Source: Natronomonas gomsonensis (GTDB taxonomy: Archaea; Halobacteriota; Halobacteria; Halobacteriales; Haloarculaceae). Taken from it: a DNA stretch of 64,000 nucleotides. The translations under genes and the position numbers were made by a program. Below the pieces are notes generated by a model. It ran no database searches. It was not told the DNA's origin and worked only from the letters and a program-made list of their open reading frames with translations. Shown piece by piece: positions 15,871-24,445 of this stretch (its first letter is position 1; each line of letters starts with the position of its first letter). Where the stretch lies: NCBI RefSeq assembly GCF_024300825.1, contig NZ_CP101323.1, forward strand, positions 2,852,001 through 2,916,000, read 5' to 3'.

Positions 15871-17037
15871 ATGACATACCTTACAGACGAACTCAGAATG
15901 CTCCAGAACGAGACGCGCAAGTTCACTAAAAACGAGGTCCTTCCGGAAGCCAACGAACGTGATCCAGAGAACGAGCGAATGAGTAATGAATTGGTCAGAA
16001 AGATGGCAGACATGGGGTTTTTTGGGATTATGACGCCCGAAGAGTACGGAGGTCTCGGCATGGGGCCCTTGGCCTACGCCACAGTGACCGAAGAGCTAGC
16101 GCGAGGGTGGCTCAGCGTCGCCAGCATCATCGCCCGTGGCCAGAATCTCAGTGGTGCAACCGAGGCACAGAAGGAGGAGTACCTCCCGGATATGGCTGCC
16201 GGCGAGCGTCTGAAAGCCGTCAGCATCTCGGAACCAGGTGCCGGCAGTGACGTCGCAGGGATGTCGACAACCGCTGAGAAGGTCGGTGACGAGTACGAAA
16301 TAAACGGTCAGAAGACTTGGTGTACGTTCGCGAAGGGAGCGGACTTCCTCGTGCTCTACGCCAGAACCGACCCCGACCCGCCGCGACGTCATGAGGGTAT
16401 CTCGTCATTCATTGTCGACAAGACAGCTGGTGAGTTCGACGTCGACGGCCTCTCGGCGACGAAGCTCGATACTATAGGCTACCATGGTTGGCACTCCTAC
16501 GAGCTCAGTCTGAACAACGTCCGGGTTCCTGAAGACAAGCTGATCGGTGGCGACGAGGGTAAAGGCTTCTACCATATCATGGATTTCTTCGAGCCTGCTC
16601 GCGTTCACACGGCGGCGCGAGCCATCGGCCTCGCCCGCGGCGCGCTGGAAGATTCACTGGAGTACGCACAGGATCGCGAGCAGTTCGACCAGCCCATCGG
16701 CGAGTTCCAAGCCATCCGGTTCAAGCTGGCGACGATGGCGACCAAAATAGAGGCCGCCAGACAGCTCACCCACTACGTCGCGAACGTCAAGGAGGAGGGC
16801 GGCCGTTGTGACATGGAGGCGTGCATGGCCAAGTACTTCGCCAGCGAGATGGCTGAGGAGGTCACCAGCGAGGGAATCCAGATTCTCGGTGGCAACGGGT
16901 ACACGACGGATTACCCCCTGGAACGATACTGGCGGGACGCGCGCCTTACCAAGATATTCGAGGGAACTAGCGAGATTCAGCAACGAGTCATCGCCGATCG
17001 GCTATTCGAGAACGGCGTCCACGCGGGAGGCGTCTGA
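15871..17037 (+). CDS. acyl-CoA dehydrogenase resembling methylsuccinyl-CoA dehydrogenase
   Basis: Flavoprotein of 388 residues. SISEPGAGSDVAGM binds FAD/substrate and the catalytic Glu is present in IFEGTSEIQQRV. The stretch GYHGWHSYELSLNNV, then GGDEGKGFYHIMDFFEPAR, TAARAIGLARGALEDSLEYA and especially GGRCDMEACMAKYFA parallels (2S)-methylsuccinyl-CoA dehydrogenase (Mcd) of the ethylmalonyl-CoA pathway as I remember it; benzyl- and alkylsuccinyl-CoA dehydrogenases are related alternatives. ATG 15871 is chosen because family similarity starts there; the open frame extends upstream to 15760 without support. Neighbours are a CitE-like lyase and two CoA-transferases, consistent with a branched dicarboxylate route. 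Confidence 0.88.
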   Translation: MTYLTDELRMLQNETRKFTKNEVLPEANERDPENERMSNELVRKMADMGFFGIMTPEEYGGLGMGPLAYATVTEELARGWLSVASIIARGQNLSGATEAQKEEYLPDMAAGERLKAVSISEPGAGSDVAGMSTTAEKVGDEYEINGQKTWCTFAKGADFLVLYARTDPDPPRRHEGISSFIVDKTAGEFDVDGLSATKLDTIGYHGWHSYELSLNNVRVPEDKLIGGDEGKGFYHIMDFFEPARVHTAARAIGLARGALEDSLEYAQDREQFDQPIGEFQAIRFKLATMATKIEAARQLTHYVANVKEEGGRCDMEACMAKYFASEMAEEVTSEGIQILGGNGYTTDYPLERYWRDARLTKIFEGTSEIQQRVIADRLFENGVHAGGV

Positions 17038-17107
17038 CGATGATGCAGAGAGAGCATAGATCCTCCACTGTCTGTTTGAAAACGGCCAGTATCCAGACCA
17101 GAGACTC

Positions 17108-18304
17108 ATGAGCCAGGACGCCAGCGCGGGGCCGCTTGCGGGTCTCGACGTCGTAGACATGACCCAGATGCTCGCTGGCCCGTTCGCTACGATGTTGCTC
17201 GCGGATCTTGGTGCGAACGTCGTCAAGGTTGAACCTCCCCAAGGCGACATGACGCGGTCGAATCCGCCTCACCTCAAGGACGACGAGGCCTATGGCGGCT
17301 ACTTCCAGAGCGTAAACCGGAACAAGCGGAGTCTCGTCCTGAACCTGAAAGACGACACCGACCGCGAGGCGTTTGAGGGACTCGTGGCTGAGGCGGATGT
17401 TCTCGTCGAGAACTACCGGACTGGAACGATGGAGCGACTTGGCCTCCCTTACGAGGACCTGAGCGAAGATAATCCCGGACTGGTGTACGCGTCTATCCGT
17501 GGATTCGGCGACCCACGTACGAGCGAGAGTCCCTACGCCGAGCGGCCGGCATTCGACCTCATCGCCCAAGCGATGGGCGGCATCATGAGCATTACTGGGA
17601 CGCCCGAGAGCGGCCCGGTGAAGGTCGGCCCTGGCATTGGAGACATCTTCCCTGCGGTCCTATCGGTGGTAGGAATCCTTTCGGCGATTCAGCACCGCGA
17701 GCGGACCGGTGAGGGCCAGTACGTCGACGTGAGCATGGTCGACGGCATTCTCTCGCTCACGGAGCGCATCGTTCACCAGTACTCCTACACGGACGAGGTT
17801 CCCGAACCACAGGGCAACACCCATCCGCTGCTGTTCCCATTCGATCGATTTGAGGCCGAAGACGGCTACGTCGTTATCGCAGCCCCAAATGCGAAACAGT
17901 GGCACGCACTCTGTGAGCACATGGACTGCCCCGACCTCGCGGAGCGATACCCGACTGAAGACGAACAGCGTGCCCACGCAGACGAGCTGCGCGCGGTCGT
18001 CAACGAGTGGACCAGCAGTTATACGAAGGGAGAATTGTTCGAGCTGCTCGCCGACGATGTCCCATGTGCGCCCGTCCAGACCGTCGCGGATATCTTCGAA
18101 TCACCTCACTTCGACGCGCGGGATATGCTCGAAACCGTCAACCACGCTGAGACCGGCGAGGAGGTCACAATCGCGGGAACACCCATCAAGTTCACCGAGT
18201 GCGACACCGGTGTTCGCCACCGCGCGCCACTTCTCGGCGAACACACCGAGGAGATTCTACGCGAAAGAGATCTTCTCGGCGAGACCGAAAGAAAAAATAT
18301 CTAA
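17108..18304 (+). CDS. family III CoA-transferase (CaiB/BaiF)
   Basis: CoA-transferase of 398 residues, a diverged paralogue of the one at 13406-14587. LAGPFATMLLADLGANVVKVE is the N-terminal signature in part, the likely catalytic Asp is in GPGIGDIFPAVLS near residue 175, and YVDVSMVDGIL follows. The C-terminal segment PCAPVQTVADIFESPHFDARDM is typical. Two transferases flanking a dehydrogenase and a lyase could serve two different acids, or act as one heteromeric enzyme such as BbsEF of benzylsuccinate degradation; the sequence does not decide between these. It is the last gene before the binding-protein gene of the importer. Confidence 0.92.
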   Translation: MSQDASAGPLAGLDVVDMTQMLAGPFATMLLADLGANVVKVEPPQGDMTRSNPPHLKDDEAYGGYFQSVNRNKRSLVLNLKDDTDREAFEGLVAEADVLVENYRTGTMERLGLPYEDLSEDNPGLVYASIRGFGDPRTSESPYAERPAFDLIAQAMGGIMSITGTPESGPVKVGPGIGDIFPAVLSVVGILSAIQHRERTGEGQYVDVSMVDGILSLTERIVHQYSYTDEVPEPQGNTHPLLFPFDRFEAEDGYVVIAAPNAKQWHALCEHMDCPDLAERYPTEDEQRAHADELRAVVNEWTSSYTKGELFELLADDVPCAPVQTVADIFESPHFDARDMLETVNHAETGEEVTIAGTPIKFTECDTGVRHRAPLLGEHTEEILRERDLLGETERKNI

Positions 18305-18427
18305 CAGGAATCCGGAAAGTGCACCCGTAACCCGGTCGAACAAACCTAATTTATTAATTTACACACAATATTTTGCCAAGGATAGTTAGCTTTCCGAGAA
18401 AATGTGGCGGCAATATCATTTTTCCAA

Positions 18428-18440
18428 AACATATATATGA
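18428..18440 (+). promoter_or_regulatory. TATA box of the binding-protein gene
   Basis: AAACATATATATG-type A/T box, centred about 30 bp before ATG 18468. This favours that ATG over ATG 18453 (too close) as the start. Confidence 0.5.
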
Positions 18441-18467
18441 TATGGGTGTAGAATGGTGTACGTTGGC

Positions 18468-19793
18468 ATGACTAAAGATAACAGCCCCATGGAAAGACGA
18501 ACATTCATACAGAGTGCAGGTACTATCGGTGCAATCGGAACTTTCGGCCTCGCCGGGTGCGCCCAGCAGACCGGCAATGGAAACAACACTCCGACCAGTA
18601 CCGGGAACGGTGGTGGCGGCAGCAGCGAGGACACGCTTAAGATTGGCCTTCCATCAACCATCTCCGGCGCGTACGCGAGCCTCGGTGAGTTCAACAATGA
18701 GGGGTTCCGACTGAAGGCGGAACAACTGAATAGGAACGGCGGCATACTTGGTAAGGAGGTCGAACTCTTCGTTGAGGACAACGAACTGTCAGGTGATACT
18801 GCGGTTCAGAACACCCGTAAACTCGTCAATGAAGACGACGTGGATCTTATTATGGGCGTTCCATCCAGTGGTGTTTCATTGGCCGTCGCACCGGTCGCTG
18901 AGGAACTGGGCGTACCGTTCATCTCGACCGTCAACGGGACCGGACGATTGACGGGCGACCTCTGTAACAGGTATGTATTCCGGGTGAACAACAACGCGCC
19001 ACAGGGAGCACGTGCCATGACGCGTTACCTAATGGAGGATCGAGGCTTTGAGACGCTATCGTTCGTCGGTAGCGACTATGCGTGGCCCCAATCGGTTCTC
19101 GAATACGTTCGTAGTGAATTAGAAACGCTAGGATACAACCCGGATGATGTAATTCAGTCTTCGGAGTTCGCACCGCTTGACACCCAAGATTACGCCTCAT
19201 ACATCACGTCGATGACGAACTCCGGCGCCGACGCGGGGATGGCTATCTTTGCCGGGACGCCGGCAATCCGGTTCCTCACGCAAGCGCGGAACTTCGGGTT
19301 GATGGACGAGATGCATATCTCGGGCACGACCCTCGCGCAAGTTGACCACATGCGCCCGGTAGGCGAAGACATGCGTGGTATCTCGTCGGTCGCTCGTTGG
19401 ACCTTCACTCTTGATACCCCTGGTAACAACGAGTGGGTGAGCAACTACATTAGTGAGAACGGACGAGCTCCCCAGAACTTCACTGCTTCCGCTTGGCAGG
19501 GGCTTACAGCGGTCGCTAATGTTATAGAAGAGGCAGGATCAGTTGATCCGGATGACTTCATCTCCACATTTGAGGGCTACACTTGGGAAGATCCGTTCGA
19601 GGGCGAGTTCACCATGCGCGCTGAAGATCACCAAGCCTCGAATCCAGAATATATGGTGGAAGTTGTTTCCGAAAGCGAGTGGGATGGTAACTACGTTGGC
19701 GATGTTGAGACAACTGTCTTCCCAAACATTGTCCGAGAATTCCAGCCGGACACCGTCATGCGGAGTACTGATGAGACCGGTTGCTCGCTCTAG
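18468..19793 (+). CDS. livK: ABC importer substrate-binding lipoprotein (LivK-like)
   Basis: Type I periplasmic-binding-fold protein of about 441 residues, exported and lipid-anchored. The N-terminus has a Tat-type ERRTFIQS motif, a hydrophobic stretch and the lipobox LAGC, followed by a flexible Gly/Asn/Thr/Ser linker (NGNNTPTSTGNGGGGSS) common in haloarchaeal lipoproteins. The ligand domain starts with LKIGLPSTISGAYASLG, the classic Leu/Ile/Val-binding family opening, and continues with GGILGKEVELFVEDNE. It is followed by both permease genes. The ligand cannot be read directly; the adjacent CoA-transferases and CitE-like lyase favour an organic acid rather than an amino acid. Confidence 0.93.
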   Translation: MTKDNSPMERRTFIQSAGTIGAIGTFGLAGCAQQTGNGNNTPTSTGNGGGGSSEDTLKIGLPSTISGAYASLGEFNNEGFRLKAEQLNRNGGILGKEVELFVEDNELSGDTAVQNTRKLVNEDDVDLIMGVPSSGVSLAVAPVAEELGVPFISTVNGTGRLTGDLCNRYVFRVNNNAPQGARAMTRYLMEDRGFETLSFVGSDYAWPQSVLEYVRSELETLGYNPDDVIQSSEFAPLDTQDYASYITSMTNSGADAGMAIFAGTPAIRFLTQARNFGLMDEMHISGTTLAQVDHMRPVGEDMRGISSVARWTFTLDTPGNNEWVSNYISENGRAPQNFTASAWQGLTAVANVIEEAGSVDPDDFISTFEGYTWEDPFEGEFTMRAEDHQASNPEYMVEVVSESEWDGNYVGDVETTVFPNIVREFQPDTVMRSTDETGCSL

Positions 19794-19848
19794 GCAGCCA
19801 TGAATAATAACCACCCCCCGGAATTGCAGATCCGACAGCTGTCACGGC

Positions 19849-19855
19849 GGAGGAG
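19849..19855 (+). promoter_or_regulatory. Shine-Dalgarno site for livH
   Basis: GGAGGAG, seven bases before ATG 19862, supporting that start within an operon after livK. Confidence 0.55.
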
Positions 19856-19861
19856 TCAGCC

Positions 19862-20755
19862 ATGATGGCCATAGCGCAGATAACAGTGAATACTCTGCTC
19901 ACCCAAGCACTACATGGCCTTGTGTTCGGTATGATCCTGCTGTTGCTTTCTCTTGGCCTCTCACTCATCTTTGGTATTGCAGGCGTAGTCAATTTTGCAC
20001 ACGGTGCTCTGTATATGGTGGGTGCCTACGTGACTTTCGTGGTTTCATCCGAGTTCACCAACGTACTCGGCGGCCTCGTTGCAGCCTTCGTGGTTGTCGC
20101 ACTGATTGGGGGCATTGCTGAGGTACTCGTGCTCCGGCCGTTGTACGACCGCGATGCTCTATTTCAGCTTCTTGCGACATTCGGCATGGTGTTTATTATT
20201 GATGGTGCGATAATCAACATATTCGGAGTAGAGACTCACCGAGTTGCCACCCCAGAGTTTGCGCAAGGTCCCCTCATGCTCGGAGACCTTATTTATCCAA
20301 AATACCGTCTTGCACTGGTGGGCATCAGTGCACTGTTCACAATCGGGTTGTGGATGCTACTGGAATTCACTGACTACGGCGTCCGCGTCCGTGCGGCGAC
20401 ATTCAGTTCCGAAATGGTCGATGCCCTCGGGACGAACACCAAGACGCTTCTCACGGGCACATTCATGCTCGGTGCTGGACTGGCTGGTATCGCTGGCGGC
20501 TTCGCCGCTCCCGTGTTCACTGTTTACCCGGCTATGGGCCTGAATATCATCATTCTCGTGTTCATCGTCGTGGTTGTCGGTGGACTCGGCTCGTTCCGTG
20601 GTGCCGTTATCGGTAGCCTCATTGTCGGTGAGTCGATTATGCTAGGACGGGTCTTCATAAGTGAGTACTCAGCAGTTGTGCCGTACATCGCAATGATAGC
20701 AATATTAATGGTACGACCGCATGGCCTACTAGGCCGCGAAATGGAGGTTGAGTGA
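19862..20755 (+). CDS. livH: ABC importer permease (LivH-like)
   Basis: Membrane permease of 297 residues with about eight hydrophobic helices. The family marker GLSLIFGIAGVVNFAHGALYMVGAY (G-x-x-NFAHG-x-x-x-x-G-x-Y) is near residue 35, RAATFSSEMVDALGTNT forms the cytoplasmic coupling region, and VVVGGLGSFRGAVIGSL is near the C-terminus. It overlaps livM by 4 bp (GTGA), so the two subunits are translationally coupled. Together with LivM, LivG, LivF and LivK this makes a complete importer. Confidence 0.93.
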   Translation: MMAIAQITVNTLLTQALHGLVFGMILLLLSLGLSLIFGIAGVVNFAHGALYMVGAYVTFVVSSEFTNVLGGLVAAFVVVALIGGIAEVLVLRPLYDRDALFQLLATFGMVFIIDGAIINIFGVETHRVATPEFAQGPLMLGDLIYPKYRLALVGISALFTIGLWMLLEFTDYGVRVRAATFSSEMVDALGTNTKTLLTGTFMLGAGLAGIAGGFAAPVFTVYPAMGLNIIILVFIVVVVGGLGSFRGAVIGSLIVGESIMLGRVFISEYSAVVPYIAMIAILMVRPHGLLGREMEVE

Positions 20756-21768
20756 CCATGGACGACAAAACTTCTACCGGAGTCGTCACCATCAGCGGAT
20801 ACGACCTCTCGTGGATGGATATGTTCCGTGGTCTCATCATCGTGGCCGCGATCGCGGTCCCCCTCGTTCTCCCGGACTTCCAGACCGCGCTCGTAATTGA
20901 GATATTCCTACTGGCGATGTTCGCCATGAGCCTCGATTTGCTCATGGGATACACTGGCTACGTTTCGTTCGGTCACGCTGCGTTTTTCGCGACCTCTGCA
21001 TACCTGACTGGATTAACGCTCATGCACGTTACTACATCGGCGTTAGTGGCGATATCCGTGGGTATCCTGTCAGTAGCTATTATAGCTGTACCGATTGGGT
21101 ATTTTTCTCTAAAGCGGACCGGTATCTACTTTGCGATGCTCACGCTCGCGTTCTCTCAGGTCCTGCACGTATTGGTCGTTAACGATTTTATGGGCCTAAC
21201 AGGAGGTTCTGACGGACTGACTGGCCTTCCAAGAGGGAACTTCGCAATACCCGGTATTTTTGATTTCGTGCCGACCCAGATGGGGTACTACTACCTCTTA
21301 CTGACCACATTCGTTGTGGCCTATCTGTTGATGCGCCGAATCGTCAATTCTCCATTCGGTGCTGTGATGGTCGCCATCCGGGAGAACGAAAACCGCGCAA
21401 AGTATGCAGGCTACGACGTTGATCGCTTCAAACTCATCGCATTTATTGCGAGTGCGATGTTCGGCGGACTGGCTGGCGCGCTATACATGCCGTTCTATCA
21501 AGTACTCTCGCCGGATATTTTCTTTTGGGATTTCAGTGGTGAGGCCATCGTGATTGTCCTAGTCGGCGGTATGGGGACGCTCGTCGGGCCCGTTCTCGGC
21601 GCTTTCCTGTTCGTAGGACTCCGTGAAATCGTGTCTCCCTTCCTTGCTGACTGGACTATGGTGCTCGGCGTCGTATTCATTTTGTTCATCTTGTTCCTTC
21701 CGAACGGGATGATTTCAATTCGGGACTTCGTTATCCACCACCTCGACAGCGAAGACGACGAGTCTTAA
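20752..21768 (+). CDS. livM: ABC importer permease (LivM-like)
   Basis: Second permease subunit, 338 residues from GTG 20752, or slightly shorter from ATG 20758. LLMGYTGYVSFGHAAFFATSAY near residue 65 is the LivM counterpart of the NFAHG motif, IRENENRAKYAGYDVDRFK is the coupling helix, and VLVGGMGTLVGPVLGAFL lies in the last third. The GTG overlaps the livH stop. The hydrolase gene that follows lies in the same frame, separated only by the stop codon and about 50 bp. Confidence 0.92.
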   Translation: MTMDDKTSTGVVTISGYDLSWMDMFRGLIIVAAIAVPLVLPDFQTALVIEIFLLAMFAMSLDLLMGYTGYVSFGHAAFFATSAYLTGLTLMHVTTSALVAISVGILSVAIIAVPIGYFSLKRTGIYFAMLTLAFSQVLHVLVVNDFMGLTGGSDGLTGLPRGNFAIPGIFDFVPTQMGYYYLLLTTFVVAYLLMRRIVNSPFGAVMVAIRENENRAKYAGYDVDRFKLIAFIASAMFGGLAGALYMPFYQVLSPDIFFWDFSGEAIVIVLVGGMGTLVGPVLGAFLFVGLREIVSPFLADWTMVLGVVFILFILFLPNGMISIRDFVIHHLDSEDDES

Positions 21769-21819
21769 TTGGCCACGCCAACCCAAATATTCTTATCATC
21801 TCGGGTACTGAATATTTTT

Positions 21820-22617
21820 ATGACGGTCAGTAGCGTAATCGGAGTCCATCGTGGCACTATGCAGATGGATAAGAATTTTTCACTCGAAGCGCACACAATC
21901 GCTACCCGCTCAGAACCAAATCCGGACCTTGAGTTTGCAGACACCCCCATTTACAACCTTATCATCGAGCATTCTGAGGGGACAATATTGTGGGACACAG
22001 GTGTCCATCCTGATGCAGGCGACGGTCACTGGCCACCGGGGCTGTTCGAGGCATACCCAATAGAAGACGCTGCAAAGCACACACTTAAGGCAGATCTCAA
22101 CCGTACCGGATACGACTTATCAGACATCGATTACGTGGTTCAGTCCCACTTACACATGGACCATGCTGGTGGCCTCCACAACTTTGCCGACAAAGACATC
22201 CCTGTGTTCGTCCACGAAGCGGAACTACAGTACGCTTATTTCAGTGCTCAGACGAAGGAAGGGAGTGCCGGATACATCACCGATGACTTTCATCATAATA
22301 TAAACTGGCAGGTGATTAGTCTTGACCGAGAGTCATACTTCGACGGTATCGAATTCATACACCTGCCCGGTCACACGCCTGGGATGATGGGCCTACGGGT
22401 GGAACTAGATTCGGGACCGCTATTTTTTACCAGTGATCTTATTGAGGAACAGGCCAATTACTCACAACAGCGCCCGCCCGGGCCGGGACTCGTCTGGAAC
22501 CGAGAGCAATGGATGGAGAGCTTCAAGCGCGTCAAAGACGAGGTGCGACGAACAGGAGCCGAAGTGATATTCGGCCACGATCTAGACCAGCTTGACCGCA
22601 TTCTCGAGGGATGGTAA
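21820..22617 (+). CDS. metallo-beta-lactamase-fold hydrolase (lactonase-like)
   Basis: Zn-dependent hydrolase of about 265 residues in the N-acyl-homoserine-lactonase/AttM group. The metal motif SHLHMDHAGGL is complete (H-x-H-x-D-H), later ligands are in LPGHTPGM, FTSDLIEE and FGHDLDQL. Homology starts around GTMQMDKNFSL, so ATG 21820 is preferred over TTG 21769, which is simply the first codon after the livM stop. In this operon it could open a lactone derived from the imported substrate or act on a CoA thioester. A quorum-quenching role is possible but not suggested by context. Confidence 0.85.
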   Translation: MTVSSVIGVHRGTMQMDKNFSLEAHTIATRSEPNPDLEFADTPIYNLIIEHSEGTILWDTGVHPDAGDGHWPPGLFEAYPIEDAAKHTLKADLNRTGYDLSDIDYVVQSHLHMDHAGGLHNFADKDIPVFVHEAELQYAYFSAQTKEGSAGYITDDFHHNINWQVISLDRESYFDGIEFIHLPGHTPGMMGLRVELDSGPLFFTSDLIEEQANYSQQRPPGPGLVWNREQWMESFKRVKDEVRRTGAEVIFGHDLDQLDRILEGW

Positions 22618-22686
22618 CAACCCCCGACGACAGACCAGTGAACGTCGTCAATATGGATAGTCCCACAGTTATTGATTTTTTATTAT

Positions 22687-24372
22687 TTATTTGAGCACGT
22701 CTCTGTATTGGTCACGGAGGGTTTTCTTGTTGAATTTCCCAGTCCCAGTAATGGGTATTTCGTCGACAATGATTTCATCGGGTACCCACCATTTTTCGAT
22801 TTTGCCTGCCTCAATGTAGGGGGCAAGGTGCTCATCAAGATCAAGATCTAGGGCTTCGGCGGAGATGCCCTCAACAGGTTCGATAACCACGACAGGGCGT
22901 TCACCCCATTCGGGGTGGTCTGCGGCGATGACACACGACTCGGACACCTGTTTGTGTTCGTTGATATACTCCTCGACAGTGGGCGACGGAATCCACTCGC
23001 CACCGCTCTTGACGGCATCTTTAACACGGTCAAGGACGGTCACGTTCGCGTGCTCATCGATTGAGACGAAATCACCCATCTTGAGGTATTCGCCGTATCG
23101 ATTCTCTGCAGTCCGTTCTGGCATCTTCCAGTAGCCGGATACACACCATGGTGCCTTTATTGCGATCTCGCCAGGCGAATCACCATCCCAAGGGAGTTCG
23201 TCACCAGTTTCGATATCGAGAACCTTCAGGTCTACTCCGAGTGCTGGATAGCCTGCCACTTCAGAGACGTAATCGAACAATTCGGCGTCATCCATTTTGA
23301 ATTCTCTGTCGCGAAAGTCACCCTGCTTGTTGTACACGAAGTGGGGGCCGCCTGCAGATTCAGAGTAGCCATATGCTTGTGAGGTGTCTGCACCGAGGTC
23401 TTCCAAGTCCTTGAGAAGATCACGCGGCGGCGTCTGACCGGCGAATGTGACCCGTAATCCGTCGAGCGAGAAGTCGGGGTCCTCCTCTCGGCGCTCCTTG
23501 GCCATCTCGGCAGCCCGGCGGAACAGAGTTGCGACACCAGCTGAGACGGTCACGCCCTCTTCGAACAGGAGGTCAAGGAGGTTGTCAGGGTAGTTTGGCC
23601 CTGGCATGACGAGTTCAGCACCGGCAGCCGGGACGAATCCCCACATGTCCCAGCCCCAGTGAAACAAAGGCGGGACCATGAGTGCGGTATCCTGCGGGTC
23701 AACCTGTCCGCCAGCGACGAATCCTTGGTTATGCAACCAGAGCGCGCGATGACTGTGGGTGATAGCCTTCGGCTTGCCCGTAGTACCCGACGTGAATCCG
23801 AGAATTGCGGCGGTATCTTCGTGCACTGTCGGCCAGTCGAACTCAGTGTCGTAGCCCTCAATGAGTTCCTCGTAGGTCGTTACCGGTTCGATATCGGCCT
23901 CGTCTTTACCCCCAACGGGACGGGTGACGACGTATTCGAGTGCTTCGGTGTCAGGGGCATTCGACTGGAGCGTGTCAAGCATCTCCCCGTCGACAAACAT
24001 GTACTCGAGTGAGGCGTGCGTGCTGACGTGATCAATGCAGAACTCTTGGTGGTCCGGAGGTAGTTCGACATTGACAATGAACGGTGTGGCGCCAATGCCT
24101 CCCGCCGCGAACAGCAATTCAACGTTGCGGTAGGTCGAGTACCCGTAGATACCGATGGCGTCGCCCGCCTCGACACCGAGATTCTCCAGCGCCGCGGCCG
24201 CCTGCTGGACGCGCTCGTACATCTCCGCATACGTGTACCGGTGTCGCCCGTCTTGCATGTCCGTGACGACCGTCTGATCGCCATGTGCACGTGCCGCGTG
24301 CTCAATGAGCTGTCGAGTATTCAGTTGGACGTCGGCCGTGGTGCTCTCAATGCCGCGTCTAATCTCAGTCAT
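22687..24372 (-). CDS. AMP-forming acyl-CoA ligase, paralogue of the one at 1186-2865
   Basis: Acid-CoA ligase of 561 residues. FTSGTTGKPKAITHSH (near 205), DRVKDAVKSGGEWIPSP (near 440) and the Lys in TGTGKFNKKTLRDQYRDVL are the adenylation, hinge and thioesterification motifs. Its N-terminus (STTADVQLNTRQLIEHAARAHGDQ) and most motifs align with the ligase at 1186-2865, so the two arose by duplication and may accept related acids. It converges on the lactonase gene and starts about 75 bp from the end of the 3-hydroxyisobutyrate-dehydrogenase-like gene, on the same strand. Confidence 0.93.
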   Translation of the reverse strand: MTEIRRGIESTTADVQLNTRQLIEHAARAHGDQTVVTDMQDGRHRYTYAEMYERVQQAAAALENLGVEAGDAIGIYGYSTYRNVELLFAAGGIGATPFIVNVELPPDHQEFCIDHVSTHASLEYMFVDGEMLDTLQSNAPDTEALEYVVTRPVGGKDEADIEPVTTYEELIEGYDTEFDWPTVHEDTAAILGFTSGTTGKPKAITHSHRALWLHNQGFVAGGQVDPQDTALMVPPLFHWGWDMWGFVPAAGAELVMPGPNYPDNLLDLLFEEGVTVSAGVATLFRRAAEMAKERREEDPDFSLDGLRVTFAGQTPPRDLLKDLEDLGADTSQAYGYSESAGGPHFVYNKQGDFRDREFKMDDAELFDYVSEVAGYPALGVDLKVLDIETGDELPWDGDSPGEIAIKAPWCVSGYWKMPERTAENRYGEYLKMGDFVSIDEHANVTVLDRVKDAVKSGGEWIPSPTVEEYINEHKQVSESCVIAADHPEWGERPVVVIEPVEGISAEALDLDLDEHLAPYIEAGKIEKWWVPDEIIVDEIPITGTGKFNKKTLRDQYRDVLK

Positions 24373-24445
24373 TCGTTCTCCCGAGTATGTTCCAGCCTTC
24401 GCCTCAAATAGTTATCGTCGCTAGGGAGGGGGACGACACGATGGC

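Noticed and set aside
15669-15929. 86-codon frame between the CitE-like and dehydrogenase genes as a protein gene
   Set aside because: Although it starts at the predicted transcription start, it has no family signal and overlaps the dehydrogenase; kept only as a leader observation.
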